Positions 57,248 through 64,000 of a stretch of DNA of 64,000 nucleotides are shown piece by piece. Position 1 is the first letter of the stretch; each line of letters begins with the position of its first letter. A model generated the notes under the pieces. The model made no database searches. It had not been told where the DNA came from and saw nothing but the letters and a program-made list of their open reading frames with translations. The stretch lies in contig JAMPEJ010000001.1 in NCBI GenBank assembly GCA_023665205.1, forward strand, positions 1-64,000, given 5' to 3'. The DNA comes from Corallococcus sp. (lineage in GTDB: Bacteria > Bacillota > Clostridia > Christensenellales > CAG-314). The translations under genes and the position numbers were made by a program.

Positions 57248-57853
57248 TTAGAACTTTTTAAGACAGCCGATAACTTTACCGATAATGGTAGGATTATCCT
57301 CAGGTACTATAATAATATCAGCCATAGTATCGTTTTCCGGATGCAGAACAAGGTTAGGGGTAATTGCTTTCAGTCGCTTGATCGTAGCCTGACCCTGCCA
57401 CAACGCCACAGCGATTTCTCCTATCTCGGCATTGTCCTGTTTACGCACAACTACGTAATCTCCGTCAAATATTCCTGCATTGACCATACTGTCGCCTTCA
57501 ACGCGCAACATGTATAAGTCGCTGCCCACAAACAAATTTTGCGGTAAAGGAAATTCTCCTTCCACGTTTTCCTGAGCCAATATGCCTTGTCCGGCACTGA
57601 CGTTGCCTACCAAAGGAACGTAATTGGTAACCATACGGTTTTTTCCGTTGACTACAACTGCGCGCTTTTTATTTTGAGAGTGAGCAATAAGTCCGCTCGC
57701 TTTCAATTTTTCCAGGTAGTAGTGCACGGTCGAAGTCGATTTTATGTCAAACTTCTCGGCAATTTCACGCACCGAAGGTGGAAAACCGTTGTCGTCGATA
57801 AATTGTTGTAAGTAATTGTAGATACAGTTAAGTTTTTCATCACCTTTTTTCAT
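57248..57853 (-). CDS. lexA: SOS repressor LexA
   Basis: The SOS repressor, which cleaves itself when RecA-DNA filaments form. 201 residues: a winged helix (FPPSVREIAEKFDIKSTSTVHYYLEKLKASGLI), the cleavage site at Ala87-Gly88 (GNVSAGQG), catalytic Ser122 in VEGDSMVNAG and catalytic Lys159 in ATIKRLK. Length and residues are complete. The promoter lies so close to the ATG that the mRNA appears leaderless, with no ribosome-binding site. Beyond the promoter lies an inverted, broken copy of codons ~126-169. Whether LexA binds its own region through a known box could not be seen; no GAAC-N4-GTTC-type site was found. Confidence 0.95.
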   Translation of the reverse strand: MKKGDEKLNCIYNYLQQFIDDNGFPPSVREIAEKFDIKSTSTVHYYLEKLKASGLIAHSQNKKRAVVVNGKNRMVTNYVPLVGNVSAGQGILAQENVEGEFPLPQNLFVGSDLYMLRVEGDSMVNAGIFDGDYVVVRKQDNAEIGEIAVALWQGQATIKRLKAITPNLVLHPENDTMADIIIVPEDNPTIIGKVIGCLKKF

Positions 57854-57859
57854 AGTAGT

Positions 57860-57888
57860 ATTGTACCACGTTTTAATTTTTTATGCAA
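57860..57888 (-). promoter_or_regulatory. lexA promoter, leaderless
   Basis: On the minus strand TTGCAT (57883-57888), 17 bases, TACAAT (57860-57865), then only six bases before the ATG at 57853. Transcription would start at or within a base of the A of ATG. Confidence 0.75.
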
Positions 57889-58148
57889 CACATTTACAAA
57901 CTTTTGTTCCAATTTTATACAAAAGTTTTATATTTTTATAAAAATTATACTATATTTTCCTGTTATGTAAAATACTATGTCTGTAATAATTAGTATTAAT
58001 CAAGAATTTTAGTTATGTTTCATAAATAACAGATAATCCATTTATTTTCCAAAAGACAACTATGCACATAATACTTAAAATGTTTGCTTACAGCAAAGTA
58101 GTGTAGTATAAACGATCATTGCCAAACTAAAACAGCAGAATTCAGTAT
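57889..58148. other. AT-rich spacer upstream of lexA
   Basis: No gene is seen. It contains dispersed motif copy D and separates lexA from its inverted partial copy. Confidence 0.4.
57969..57991 (+). repeat. Dispersed AATACTAT motif, copy D
   Basis: AATACTAT at 57971-57978, then GTCTGTA and ATAATT. The 3' half is the most diverged of the seven; it lies 80 bases beyond the lexA -35 box. Confidence 0.5.
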
Positions 58149-58287
58149 TGCAGGAATATTTGATGGAGATTACGTAGTTGTGCGTAAACAGGACAATGCC
58201 GAGATAAGAGAAATCGCTGTGGCGTTGCAGCATGGGCAGGGCACGATCAAGCGACTGAAAGCAATTACACTAACCTTGTGTTTATAA
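58149..58287 (+). pseudogene. Inverted partial duplicate of lexA
   Basis: On the plus strand, opposite to lexA, an open stretch reads AGIFDGDYVVVRKQDNAEI, then REIAVALQHGQGTIKRLKAI, matching LexA residues 126-164. At DNA level 58149-58279 is about 90% or more identical to the complement of 57346-57479. The differences are a few substitutions, including a scrambled WQGQA segment, and one lost base near the end that shifts the frame to a stop at 58285-58287. There is no promoter, ribosome-binding site or helix-turn-helix part. The high identity suggests a recent duplication-inversion. It ends 14 bases from the hflX stop codon. Confidence 0.85.
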
Positions 58288-58300
58288 GAAAAATTATAAT

Positions 58301-59554
58301 TTATATCACCATATATTGTGCAAAACTATTCAAATATTTACGTTGTATACTTGCCGTATAAAAAGCATATTCATCACCATATTCTACCGTCAATTCTGAC
58401 GCATATTTTTTTAGTAAAGAAGCAACTGTACCGTTGTCGCAGTAAGGCACTTTCAACTTTATCGTTACAAAATTTCGTTTGGCATTCTTTTCCACAATGT
58501 CTTTTAATACGTCAATGTTTTTCCCTGTCACTGCAGAAACGTAAACGCAAGGAGCATCGCCTGCAAAATACGGCAATGCCGCAGATTTTTCCAATTTATC
58601 GCACTTATTGAATACTCTAACTACGGGACTGTTAGCGTTAAGTTCCGCTAAAACACGTTCGGTTACTTCTTTTTGATTTTCCACGTTCGGATCGGAAACG
58701 TCGCATACATTTAATATTAAATCGGCAAAACTTACCTCTTCCAAGGTGGATTTGAAAGCATCCACAAGTAACGTTGGTAAATTACGGATAAATCCTACCG
58801 TATCGCAAAACAATATTTCTATTCCGTCAAGTTTAACTTTTCGTATAGTGGTGTCCAAAGTTGCAAATAGCCGATCATCGGCATATACGTTATTATCAGT
58901 AAGTAAATTAAACAACGTTGATTTCCCTGCATTTGTATATCCTGCTAACGCCACTGTATAAACGTTGTTTTCCAAACGTTTTTTTCGCGTAGTTGCACGT
59001 TGTTTTGCAATTTGCTGCAATTCTAAGCGCAAGCGGTGCATTTTATTGCGAGCAACGCGTTTATCTGTTTCTAATTGTGTTTCACCGGGACCTCTAGTAC
59101 CTATTCCGGCGCCTTGGCGAGAATAATCTTTTTCCGGTCTTGTGGCCAAGCTGTACGAAAGTTGGGCCAGTTCCACCTGTTTTTTTCCTTCCGCAGTGGT
59201 GGCGCGCAATGCAAAAATATCCAAAATAAGATCTACGTAATCAATGACTGCTATATCCAGTTCTTTTTGCAAATTCTTACGTTGCAAAGCGTTTAATTTA
59301 TCAGAGAAAATAACCACGTCAATTTTGCAATCCAATGTTTCCAACGCCGCTTTCAATTCCGTCACTTTTCCGCTGCCGATTAGAGTTTTGGGATCGGCAA
59401 AATTGCGGTTCTGTCTAACCAAAAGTCGAACTTCCCCCATAGCGGAACGTATCAATTCTTTAAGTTCGGAAATTTCTTCCTCAGCAGAGGAATCGGGACG
59501 TTCTAAAAACACCAACGCCACGTTTTGTAAGCGGATTTTATCATTAGACGTCAT
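58301..59554 (-). CDS. hflX: Ribosome-rescue GTPase HflX
   Basis: A GTPase that splits stalled or heat-damaged ribosomes. 417 residues: the N-terminal HflX domain (VALVFLERPDSSAEEEISELKELI, DPKTLIGSGKVTELK), a coiled linker with GIGTRGPGETQLETDKR, then G1 GYTNAGKSTLFNLL near residue 207, G3 DTVGFI, G4 NKCD. A short C-terminal domain follows. Its start overlaps the recombinase gene by 11 bases. hflX-ynbB-miaA-mutL proximity matches B. subtilis (ynbA-ynbB and mutL-miaA). Confidence 0.95.
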   Translation of the reverse strand: MTSNDKIRLQNVALVFLERPDSSAEEEISELKELIRSAMGEVRLLVRQNRNFADPKTLIGSGKVTELKAALETLDCKIDVVIFSDKLNALQRKNLQKELDIAVIDYVDLILDIFALRATTAEGKKQVELAQLSYSLATRPEKDYSRQGAGIGTRGPGETQLETDKRVARNKMHRLRLELQQIAKQRATTRKKRLENNVYTVALAGYTNAGKSTLFNLLTDNNVYADDRLFATLDTTIRKVKLDGIEILFCDTVGFIRNLPTLLVDAFKSTLEEVSFADLILNVCDVSDPNVENQKEVTERVLAELNANSPVVRVFNKCDKLEKSAALPYFAGDAPCVYVSAVTGKNIDVLKDIVEKNAKRNFVTIKLKVPYCDNGTVASLLKKYASELTVEYGDEYAFYTASIQRKYLNSFAQYMVI

Positions 59555-60626
59555 CTTTATCCTCCTCTGCGCCGTTTCCGCCGGTACGCAAACTAACTTG
59601 CGTAGAGGCTTTTCTCCTTATGTCGTCGGTAATAGCGGCATAGTGCCTCTTGGTGGTGTTCACGTCTTTGTGTCCCAAGACGTCTGCAACTACGTAAATA
59701 TCACCCGTATTTCGATACAGCTGCGTACCGAAAGTGGAACGCAATTTGTGCGGGGTAATATGTTTCAGTGGTGTGGCAATTTGACTGTACTTTTTAACAA
59801 CGTTTTCTACGGCTCGCGTAGTAATACGCTTTTTCTGCAGTGACAAAAACAACGCCGGCTCGTTTTTCAAAGTTTCGTCGGCCTGCCGCATATAGTAATA
59901 GTCGTACAAATATCCAGCAACCTCATCAGAGAAGTATAATATTACACGAGCGCCGCCTTTTCGAGTCACAACAAAACTTTTATCTTCAAAATTTATGTCG
60001 TCAAGGTCCAATCCAACAAGTTCGCTTACACGAATTCCCGTGCCCAAAAGTAAACTTACCATGGCCAAATCGCGTATTTTTGTATTTTCTTGATATTTCA
60101 GTTGCCTTTCACTCAATCCTGCGCCCGTTTCGACGACATCCATCATAGTATCGATTTCAGCACTGTTCAAACGGATAATTTCCTTTTCATGCAATTTCGG
60201 AGTATCGACGGATGCGGTAGGGTTGTATCTAATCAATTGTTTTTTTTCAAAGTATTTAACCAAAGACCTGATTGCCGCTAATTTACGGCTTTTTCCGCGC
60301 TCGCCGTTTTTAACAATGCTTCCGTCAGCCCCCTTATATATTTCTATATAATTAAGATAGGCTTCAATTTCAAACGGTGAAAGAGTTTCAATATCCGCCG
60401 GAGTAATTTCCTTTGGCCTGCGACCTTTGAAACGCGAGATTCGTCCAACCATATACTTAAAGAAAGTTCTTAAATCGTAAGCGTAATTCAAACGTGTAAG
60501 GGGCGTAGTATTTGCGGAGATACCCACAAAATAGTCTTGACAAAATTCCGGCAAATCAACCTCTAAAATTCGGTTGAGCTTGTTGACGTTTTCCATATCT
60601 CTCTTATTAAAATATGTTTTAGACAT
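59544..60626 (-). CDS. Tyrosine recombinase, XerC/XerD-like
   Basis: A 360-residue site-specific recombinase. An N-terminal SAM-like core-binding domain (~10-150) precedes the catalytic domain with all expected residues: Arg in LLGTGIRVSELVGL, Lys in the VTRKGGARVILYF strand, His-x-x-Arg in PHKLRSTFGTQLY, His in VLGHKDVNTTKRHY, and the nucleophile Tyr in that last motif. The start is ATG 60626 with AAAGGAAAA upstream; the in-frame start at 60662 has none. Overlap with hflX and the housekeeping surroundings suggest a chromosomal enzyme (dimer resolution) rather than a phage integrase; no attachment site or phage gene is seen. Confidence 0.88.
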   Translation of the reverse strand: MSKTYFNKRDMENVNKLNRILEVDLPEFCQDYFVGISANTTPLTRLNYAYDLRTFFKYMVGRISRFKGRRPKEITPADIETLSPFEIEAYLNYIEIYKGADGSIVKNGERGKSRKLAAIRSLVKYFEKKQLIRYNPTASVDTPKLHEKEIIRLNSAEIDTMMDVVETGAGLSERQLKYQENTKIRDLAMVSLLLGTGIRVSELVGLDLDDINFEDKSFVVTRKGGARVILYFSDEVAGYLYDYYYMRQADETLKNEPALFLSLQKKRITTRAVENVVKKYSQIATPLKHITPHKLRSTFGTQLYRNTGDIYVVADVLGHKDVNTTKRHYAAITDDIRRKASTQVSLRTGGNGAEEDKDDV

Positions 60627-60800
60627 AAGTGGTGTTTTCCTTTCAATTAAAGTTTGCAGCAATACAGATTTTTATCAACACAACCGTTTTGACAATATTA
60701 TGATACGGTTTACAAAAGAGAGCAAAGCAGTGGAAACTAAAAAGCTTCCTGTTTAATAGCATAATTTTTCAATCATCCGGCCTACCCGTGCCATCCATAT

Positions 60801-60834
60801 ATCTATTCGCAAAAGGCAACTTTTGCGAATAGAT
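60801..60834. repeat. Perfect 15-bp inverted repeat
   Basis: ATCTATTCGCAAAAG (60801-60815) and CTTTTGCGAATAGAT (60820-60834) around GCAA. On the plus strand a T run (TATTTTTTTAT) follows eight bases later. It sits between the recombinase and ynbB, which both read on the minus strand, so terminator polarity does not fit. It could be a protein-binding site, possibly for the adjacent recombinase; that is speculation. Confidence 0.6.
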
Positions 60835-60914
60835 AGCTGTATTTTTTTATAAAATTCGGCAGCGATGTTCGCATCAAGGGCTCAAATAAGCCTATTTGAA
60901 ATTATCACAAAATG

Positions 60915-62126
60915 TTATAATTTACTCAATACCTGTTCAAGTGCTAAAATACCGTGTTCAAGCGTCAATCCGCCTTGCAAATACACCGTGTAAGGCTCTC
61001 TAATCGGTCCGTCGCAGCTTAATTCTATTGACGCACCTTGAACAAAACATCCTGCGGCCATTATTACTTTGTCGATATAGCCCGGCTGCTCCCAAGGTTC
61101 CGGCAAAACAAACCCGTCAACGGGTGAAACTGATTGAATTGCCTGACAAAAACTCACCATTTTTTGCGCGTCGCCTAATTTTATTGCGCACACAATATCC
61201 CCGAAATGTTCCGAAGGAGCCGGAGAAACCTCGTATCCGCGGTTTGTAAGTGCTTGAGAAAACAATACTGCAGTTTTTATCGCCTGATTTACTGTATGCG
61301 GCGCCATAAATAATCCTTGATAAAACAATCTGTATCCCGCGGCATACGATCCGATTTCGTCTCCGATTGACGGCGCTGTAAGTCTGCCTGCGACCAAATC
61401 GACTAATTTTGTGCGCCCGACAATATATCCGCCGGTTGGAGTCAAGCCTCCGCCAATATTCTTTATAAACGATCCGGCACACAAATCAACGCCAACTTGC
61501 GTGGGCTCAAGCGTTTCCACAAACTCACCGTAGCAATTATCGCAAAAAATCACAGCATCAGGCACAATTTTTCGCACAAATCTGCAAACTTCTTCAATCT
61601 GTTCGATTTTCAAAGCAAGCCGCCAATCGTAACCGCGCGAACGCTGCAAATAAATCATTTTAACTCTACGATTATCTTGCAAATATTTTTCCAAAGAAAC
61701 ATAGTCTATTTTTCCGTTCAACAACGGAATATTTTCAAATTTAACGCCAAAATCCGCCAAACTGCCATTGTTTTTACCGTAAATAACACCAGCCAAAGTA
61801 TCGTAAGGCTTTCCGCAAACAGATAAAACGGTATCTCCCGGACGCAATACGCCAAACAAAGATAAACTGAGCGCATGCGTTCCGGAGGCAATCAGCGGAC
61901 TCGCTAAAGCTTTTTCAGTGCCGAATATTTTTGCAACGACGTTATTCAACGTTTCTCGCCCTATATCTCCGTTGCCGTAGCCGTTCGTTGACGCAAAATG
62001 TCTCAACGCAACGCGGCAATCCGAGAAAACATCCAAGACCTTTTTTTGATTAAATAAAGACGTTGCATCTAATTGCTCAAATTTATTTTTTGTTTGCTCT
62101 AATGCGTATTCAATTTCCCTATTCAT
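60915..62126 (-). CDS. YnbB-type methionine gamma-lyase family protein
   Basis: A 403-residue PLP-dependent protein of the family once called aluminium-resistance protein (YnbB), related to cystathionine beta/gamma lyases. It has the start KVLDVFSDCRVALRHFASTNGYGNGDIGRETL, LIASGTHALSLSLFGVLRPGD, YLQRSRGYDWRLAL, FCDNCYGEFVE, and the PLP-lysine region GSFIKNIGGGLTPTGGYIVG. The substrate is not established. Dispersed motif copy G sits 13-35 bases upstream of the ATG, overlapping the likely promoter. AGGAAAATAAAG serves as a weak ribosome-binding site. Confidence 0.9.
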   Translation of the reverse strand: MNREIEYALEQTKNKFEQLDATSLFNQKKVLDVFSDCRVALRHFASTNGYGNGDIGRETLNNVVAKIFGTEKALASPLIASGTHALSLSLFGVLRPGDTVLSVCGKPYDTLAGVIYGKNNGSLADFGVKFENIPLLNGKIDYVSLEKYLQDNRRVKMIYLQRSRGYDWRLALKIEQIEEVCRFVRKIVPDAVIFCDNCYGEFVETLEPTQVGVDLCAGSFIKNIGGGLTPTGGYIVGRTKLVDLVAGRLTAPSIGDEIGSYAAGYRLFYQGLFMAPHTVNQAIKTAVLFSQALTNRGYEVSPAPSEHFGDIVCAIKLGDAQKMVSFCQAIQSVSPVDGFVLPEPWEQPGYIDKVIMAAGCFVQGASIELSCDGPIREPYTVYLQGGLTLEHGILALEQVLSKL

Positions 62127-62138
62127 ACTTTATTTTCC

Positions 62139-62161
62139 TATTATGCCTATCATAGTATTAT
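62139..62161 (-). repeat. Dispersed AATACTAT motif, copy G
   Basis: On the minus strand AATACTAT, GATAGGC, ATAATA, directly ahead of ynbB. The first bases extend to TATAAT, a possible -10 box for this gene. Confidence 0.6.
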
Positions 62162-62271
62162 ACAAATCGACGTTTTGCACTATTATTTTGACGAAATGTG
62201 TGTAATTTCAATTACATATCCATCCGATTTCTTGATTGTATTTATGTAGATATAAATGCCCACATACGTTA

Positions 62272-63177
62272 TCAAAAACAAATTTTCGAATATTCTTGAT
62301 AAATATGCTCCGCCACTTGTTTGCAGGTCACCCCATCCACATTTATAAATTCGGTTACGTCCATCTTTTTGAAATACGTTATTTGCCTTTTAGCATAGTG
62401 CCTAGTATTCAGTTTGATTTTTGCAATCGCCTCATCAAACGTTGCACGACCTGACAAATAATCAATAACCTCTTTGTAACCTATGGCGAAAAATGCTGCA
62501 GTTTCGCAAATTCCGTAATTCTCCACTATCCCGCGTACTTCATCGATCAAACCGCTTGAAACCATTTCGTCGACTCGTTTGTCTATGGCCCCGTACAATT
62601 GTTGTCTATCGCGCTCCAATACAAACAAAATCAATTTATATTTTGGATCGCTTTTGCCCTTGCCGCTTGAAATACTTTGCCCCGACTCGGCAATTTCTAA
62701 AGCACGCAATACTCTGACAGGATTTTTCAAATCTACGCGAGAATACGCCTCATTGTCCAAATTCTTCAACCTTTCGCAAAGACTTTCCAAACCTTCTTGT
62801 TCCAATATCTTTCGTAACTGTTTACGCCTTTCCATAGAAACAACGCCGAATTCTGGTGGATACAGCAAGCTATCGAAATAAAAACCTGTGCCGCCGACCA
62901 CAATAGGTACAGAAAACATTCCGTCTATTATTTTCGATGCTTTTTCGCCGTATTCGTACGACGAAAAACTTTCGCAAGGCTCCACAATATCTAGCATATG
63001 GTGTCTTATACCATCCATTTTAGAAGAGCTTATCTTAGCCGTTCCCACGTTCATTCCTTTGTAAATTTGCGCTGAATCTGCTGAAATAATTTCCGTTCCT
63101 AGCATTTTAGCTAAATTGACGGCTACTTCGCTTTTACCGACGCAAGTTGTTCCGCCTATCCCCAACAGCGTTTTCAT
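62272..63177 (-). CDS. miaA: tRNA dimethylallyltransferase MiaA
   Basis: Adds an isopentenyl group to A37 of tRNAs reading UNN codons. About 301 residues with the P-loop GIGGTTCVGKSEVAVNLAK, EIISADSAQIYKGMNVGTAK, RHHMLDIVEP, VVGGTGFYFDSLL, and the C-terminal Zn-free region with TRHYAKRQITYFKKM. The P-loop has Cys where Ala or Gly is common. The ATG at 63177 overlaps the mutL stop (TGATG); a GTG at 63180 is also in frame. Operon with mutL. Confidence 0.95.
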   Translation of the reverse strand: MKTLLGIGGTTCVGKSEVAVNLAKMLGTEIISADSAQIYKGMNVGTAKISSSKMDGIRHHMLDIVEPCESFSSYEYGEKASKIIDGMFSVPIVVGGTGFYFDSLLYPPEFGVVSMERRKQLRKILEQEGLESLCERLKNLDNEAYSRVDLKNPVRVLRALEIAESGQSISSGKGKSDPKYKLILFVLERDRQQLYGAIDKRVDEMVSSGLIDEVRGIVENYGICETAAFFAIGYKEVIDYLSGRATFDEAIAKIKLNTRHYAKRQITYFKKMDVTEFINVDGVTCKQVAEHIYQEYSKICF

Positions 63178-64000
63178 CACACAATCCTCTTAAACATCTT
63201 TTCCAATTGTGTTTTTGTAAACACCGCCGTAACCGGTCTACCATGCGGACATTGTAAAACTTTATTTTCGTATATAGATTTGAGTATATATTTTATTTCC
63301 GTTTCGTTTAGAGGCTCGCCGGCTTTAACTGCAGCTTTACACGCTTTTTTTGCAATTTTTTCTACCGCAAGAGCATTTTCGTCTACCGCAAATTCTTCAA
63401 TAGAAGCAAGCAAATAATTGACGAATTCGTCCATTTTGGTATCGGAAAGCAAAGTATTTACTGCGCAAATTCTAAACGTATTGATACCAAACGGCTCGAT
63501 TTCAATTCCCGCTCGCGCGATATTTTCCAAATTGGCGGAAATAAAATCCGCTTCGTCGCCTTTTACGCTGAACACATATGGAAACATCATGGACTGCATC
63601 GAACGGTCTTTTTGCGCCATAAATTTGTCAAACAAAATTCTTTCGTGCGCAGCGTGCTGATCTACAAATACGATTTTGTCGTCAATCTCAAAAATCAAAT
63701 AGGTTCCAAATGCCGTACCCAAAATTTTTGTACGCGAAATCAACAAGTCTCCGATATCCACAGACGCTATACTTGCCGCCGCAAGATCGGTAACATCCAC
63801 AATATTTTCTATCGGCAACGTAGTGCCACGCACACCGTCTGGTCTATCCAAGCCCATCTCTTTTCGAGCGGTTTCAACCGACAGCGCACAATTCATCTCG
63901 TTTGCAAAGTCGTCAAAAGACTGTTGTTCACTTTGGCTGCCGCCTAAATTTTGTCCGGCGCCATAAGAGCCGTTTACCGGATACAATTTCCTCAAGATAT
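63177..64000 (-). CDS. mutL: DNA mismatch repair protein MutL, C-terminal part
   Basis: The C-terminal ~274 residues of MutL; the ATPase half lies beyond the right edge, and the frame is open to the edge. The endonuclease/dimerisation domain is present: DQHAAHERILFDKF, KIAKKACKAAVKAG (ACR-like) and VLQCPHGRPVTAVF (CPHGRP). In the first motif the last acidic position is Asp where relatives have Glu (DQHAxxExxxxE), a mild change. No nicking-incompetent deletion is seen. It overlaps miaA by one base; mutS is expected upstream outside the window. Confidence 0.95.
   Translation of the reverse strand, partial: ILRKLYPVNGSYGAGQNLGGSQSEQQSFDDFANEMNCALSVETARKEMGLDRPDGVRGTTLPIENIVDVTDLAAASIASVDIGDLLISRTKILGTAFGTYLIFEIDDKIVFVDQHAAHERILFDKFMAQKDRSMQSMMFPYVFSVKGDEADFISANLENIARAGIEIEPFGINTFRICAVNTLLSDTKMDEFVNYLLASIEEFAVDENALAVEKIAKKACKAAVKAGEPLNETEIKYILKSIYENKVLQCPHGRPVTAVFTKTQLEKMFKRIV

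Noticed and set aside
57969..57991. Motif copy D as the LexA operator
   Set aside because: Its location near lexA is suggestive, but copies occur near unrelated genes and not before recA, and it does not resemble known LexA boxes.
59544..60626. The tyrosine recombinase as an integrase of a mobile element
   Set aside because: It overlaps hflX, is surrounded by housekeeping genes, and no attachment site, excisionase or phage gene is seen.

Overview
The window is a chromosomal stretch of a Bacillota (Firmicutes) bacterium, probably a clostridial lineage. The evidence is a CIRCE element ahead of groES, a diadenylate cyclase (CdaA), the gmk-rpoZ-coaBC-priA-def-fmt-rsmB-rlmN-rsgA-rpe run, a SpoVM-like 30-residue peptide directly after rpe, a ylxY/mlpA pair, ftsK/spoIIIE-pgsA-cinA-recA-rny, and a mutL-miaA-ynbB-hflX-lexA block. 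This order closely follows the Bacillus subtilis chromosome. Base composition is moderate to low GC. SpoVM points to a spore former, or a lineage that recently was one. No prophage, insertion sequence, CRISPR array or classical defence island is seen; nearly everything is housekeeping.

Layout. 1-5890: groES (cut by the left edge) with CIRCE; a membrane-anchored Lys/Ala-rich DUF2188 protein with dCMP deaminase; diaminopimelate dehydrogenase; cdaA with a 45-residue membrane peptide; aspartokinase. 6236-9230: two unrelated FAD proteins. 9231-16191: loosely packed, with a phosphodiesterase, lepA, a small membrane protein with hemW, a LysR regulator and long gene-free stretches. 16192-27789: rarA, a TfoX-like protein, an ABC exporter pair, tyrS, a YigZ protein, a flavin reductase, pcrA and ligA. 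27960-40912: a dense block of nucleotide, coenzyme, replication-restart and translation genes ending in spoVM, ylxY and an M16 peptidase. 41376-51041: ftsK, rimO, pgsA, cinA, recA, rny. 51150-57853: a hypothetical gene, tRNA-Trp, rnhA, a PadR-membrane fusion divergent from a DUF45 protein that lacks its catalytic Glu, a TetR/DegV divergent pair, and lexA. 58301-64000: hflX, a tyrosine recombinase, ynbB, miaA and mutL (cut by the right edge), all on the minus strand.

How the genes work together. Genome maintenance is strongly represented: rarA, pcrA, ligA, priA, recA, lexA, rnhA, mutL, ftsK and the Xer-like recombinase. Translation and RNA quality control form a second theme: lepA, tyrS, def, fmt, rsmB, rlmN, rsgA, rimO, miaA, hflX, rny and yicC. 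Ddh and aspartokinase belong to the lysine/meso-diaminopimelate branch and CdaA to wall and turgor signalling.

The most unusual signals are these: a 23-bp motif recurring at seven intergenic places (AATACTAT always intact, usually followed seven bases later by ATAATA); a recent inverted partial copy of lexA beside lexA; promoters lying so close to start codons that lexA, rarA and perhaps others look leaderless; a hairpin covering the ribosome-binding site of spoVM; loss of prpC-prkC and thiN from the rlmN-rsgA-rpe-spoVM neighbourhood; and the PadR-membrane protein facing a pseudo-metallopeptidase. Functions are inferred from recognised families and motifs by eye; no database search was run.
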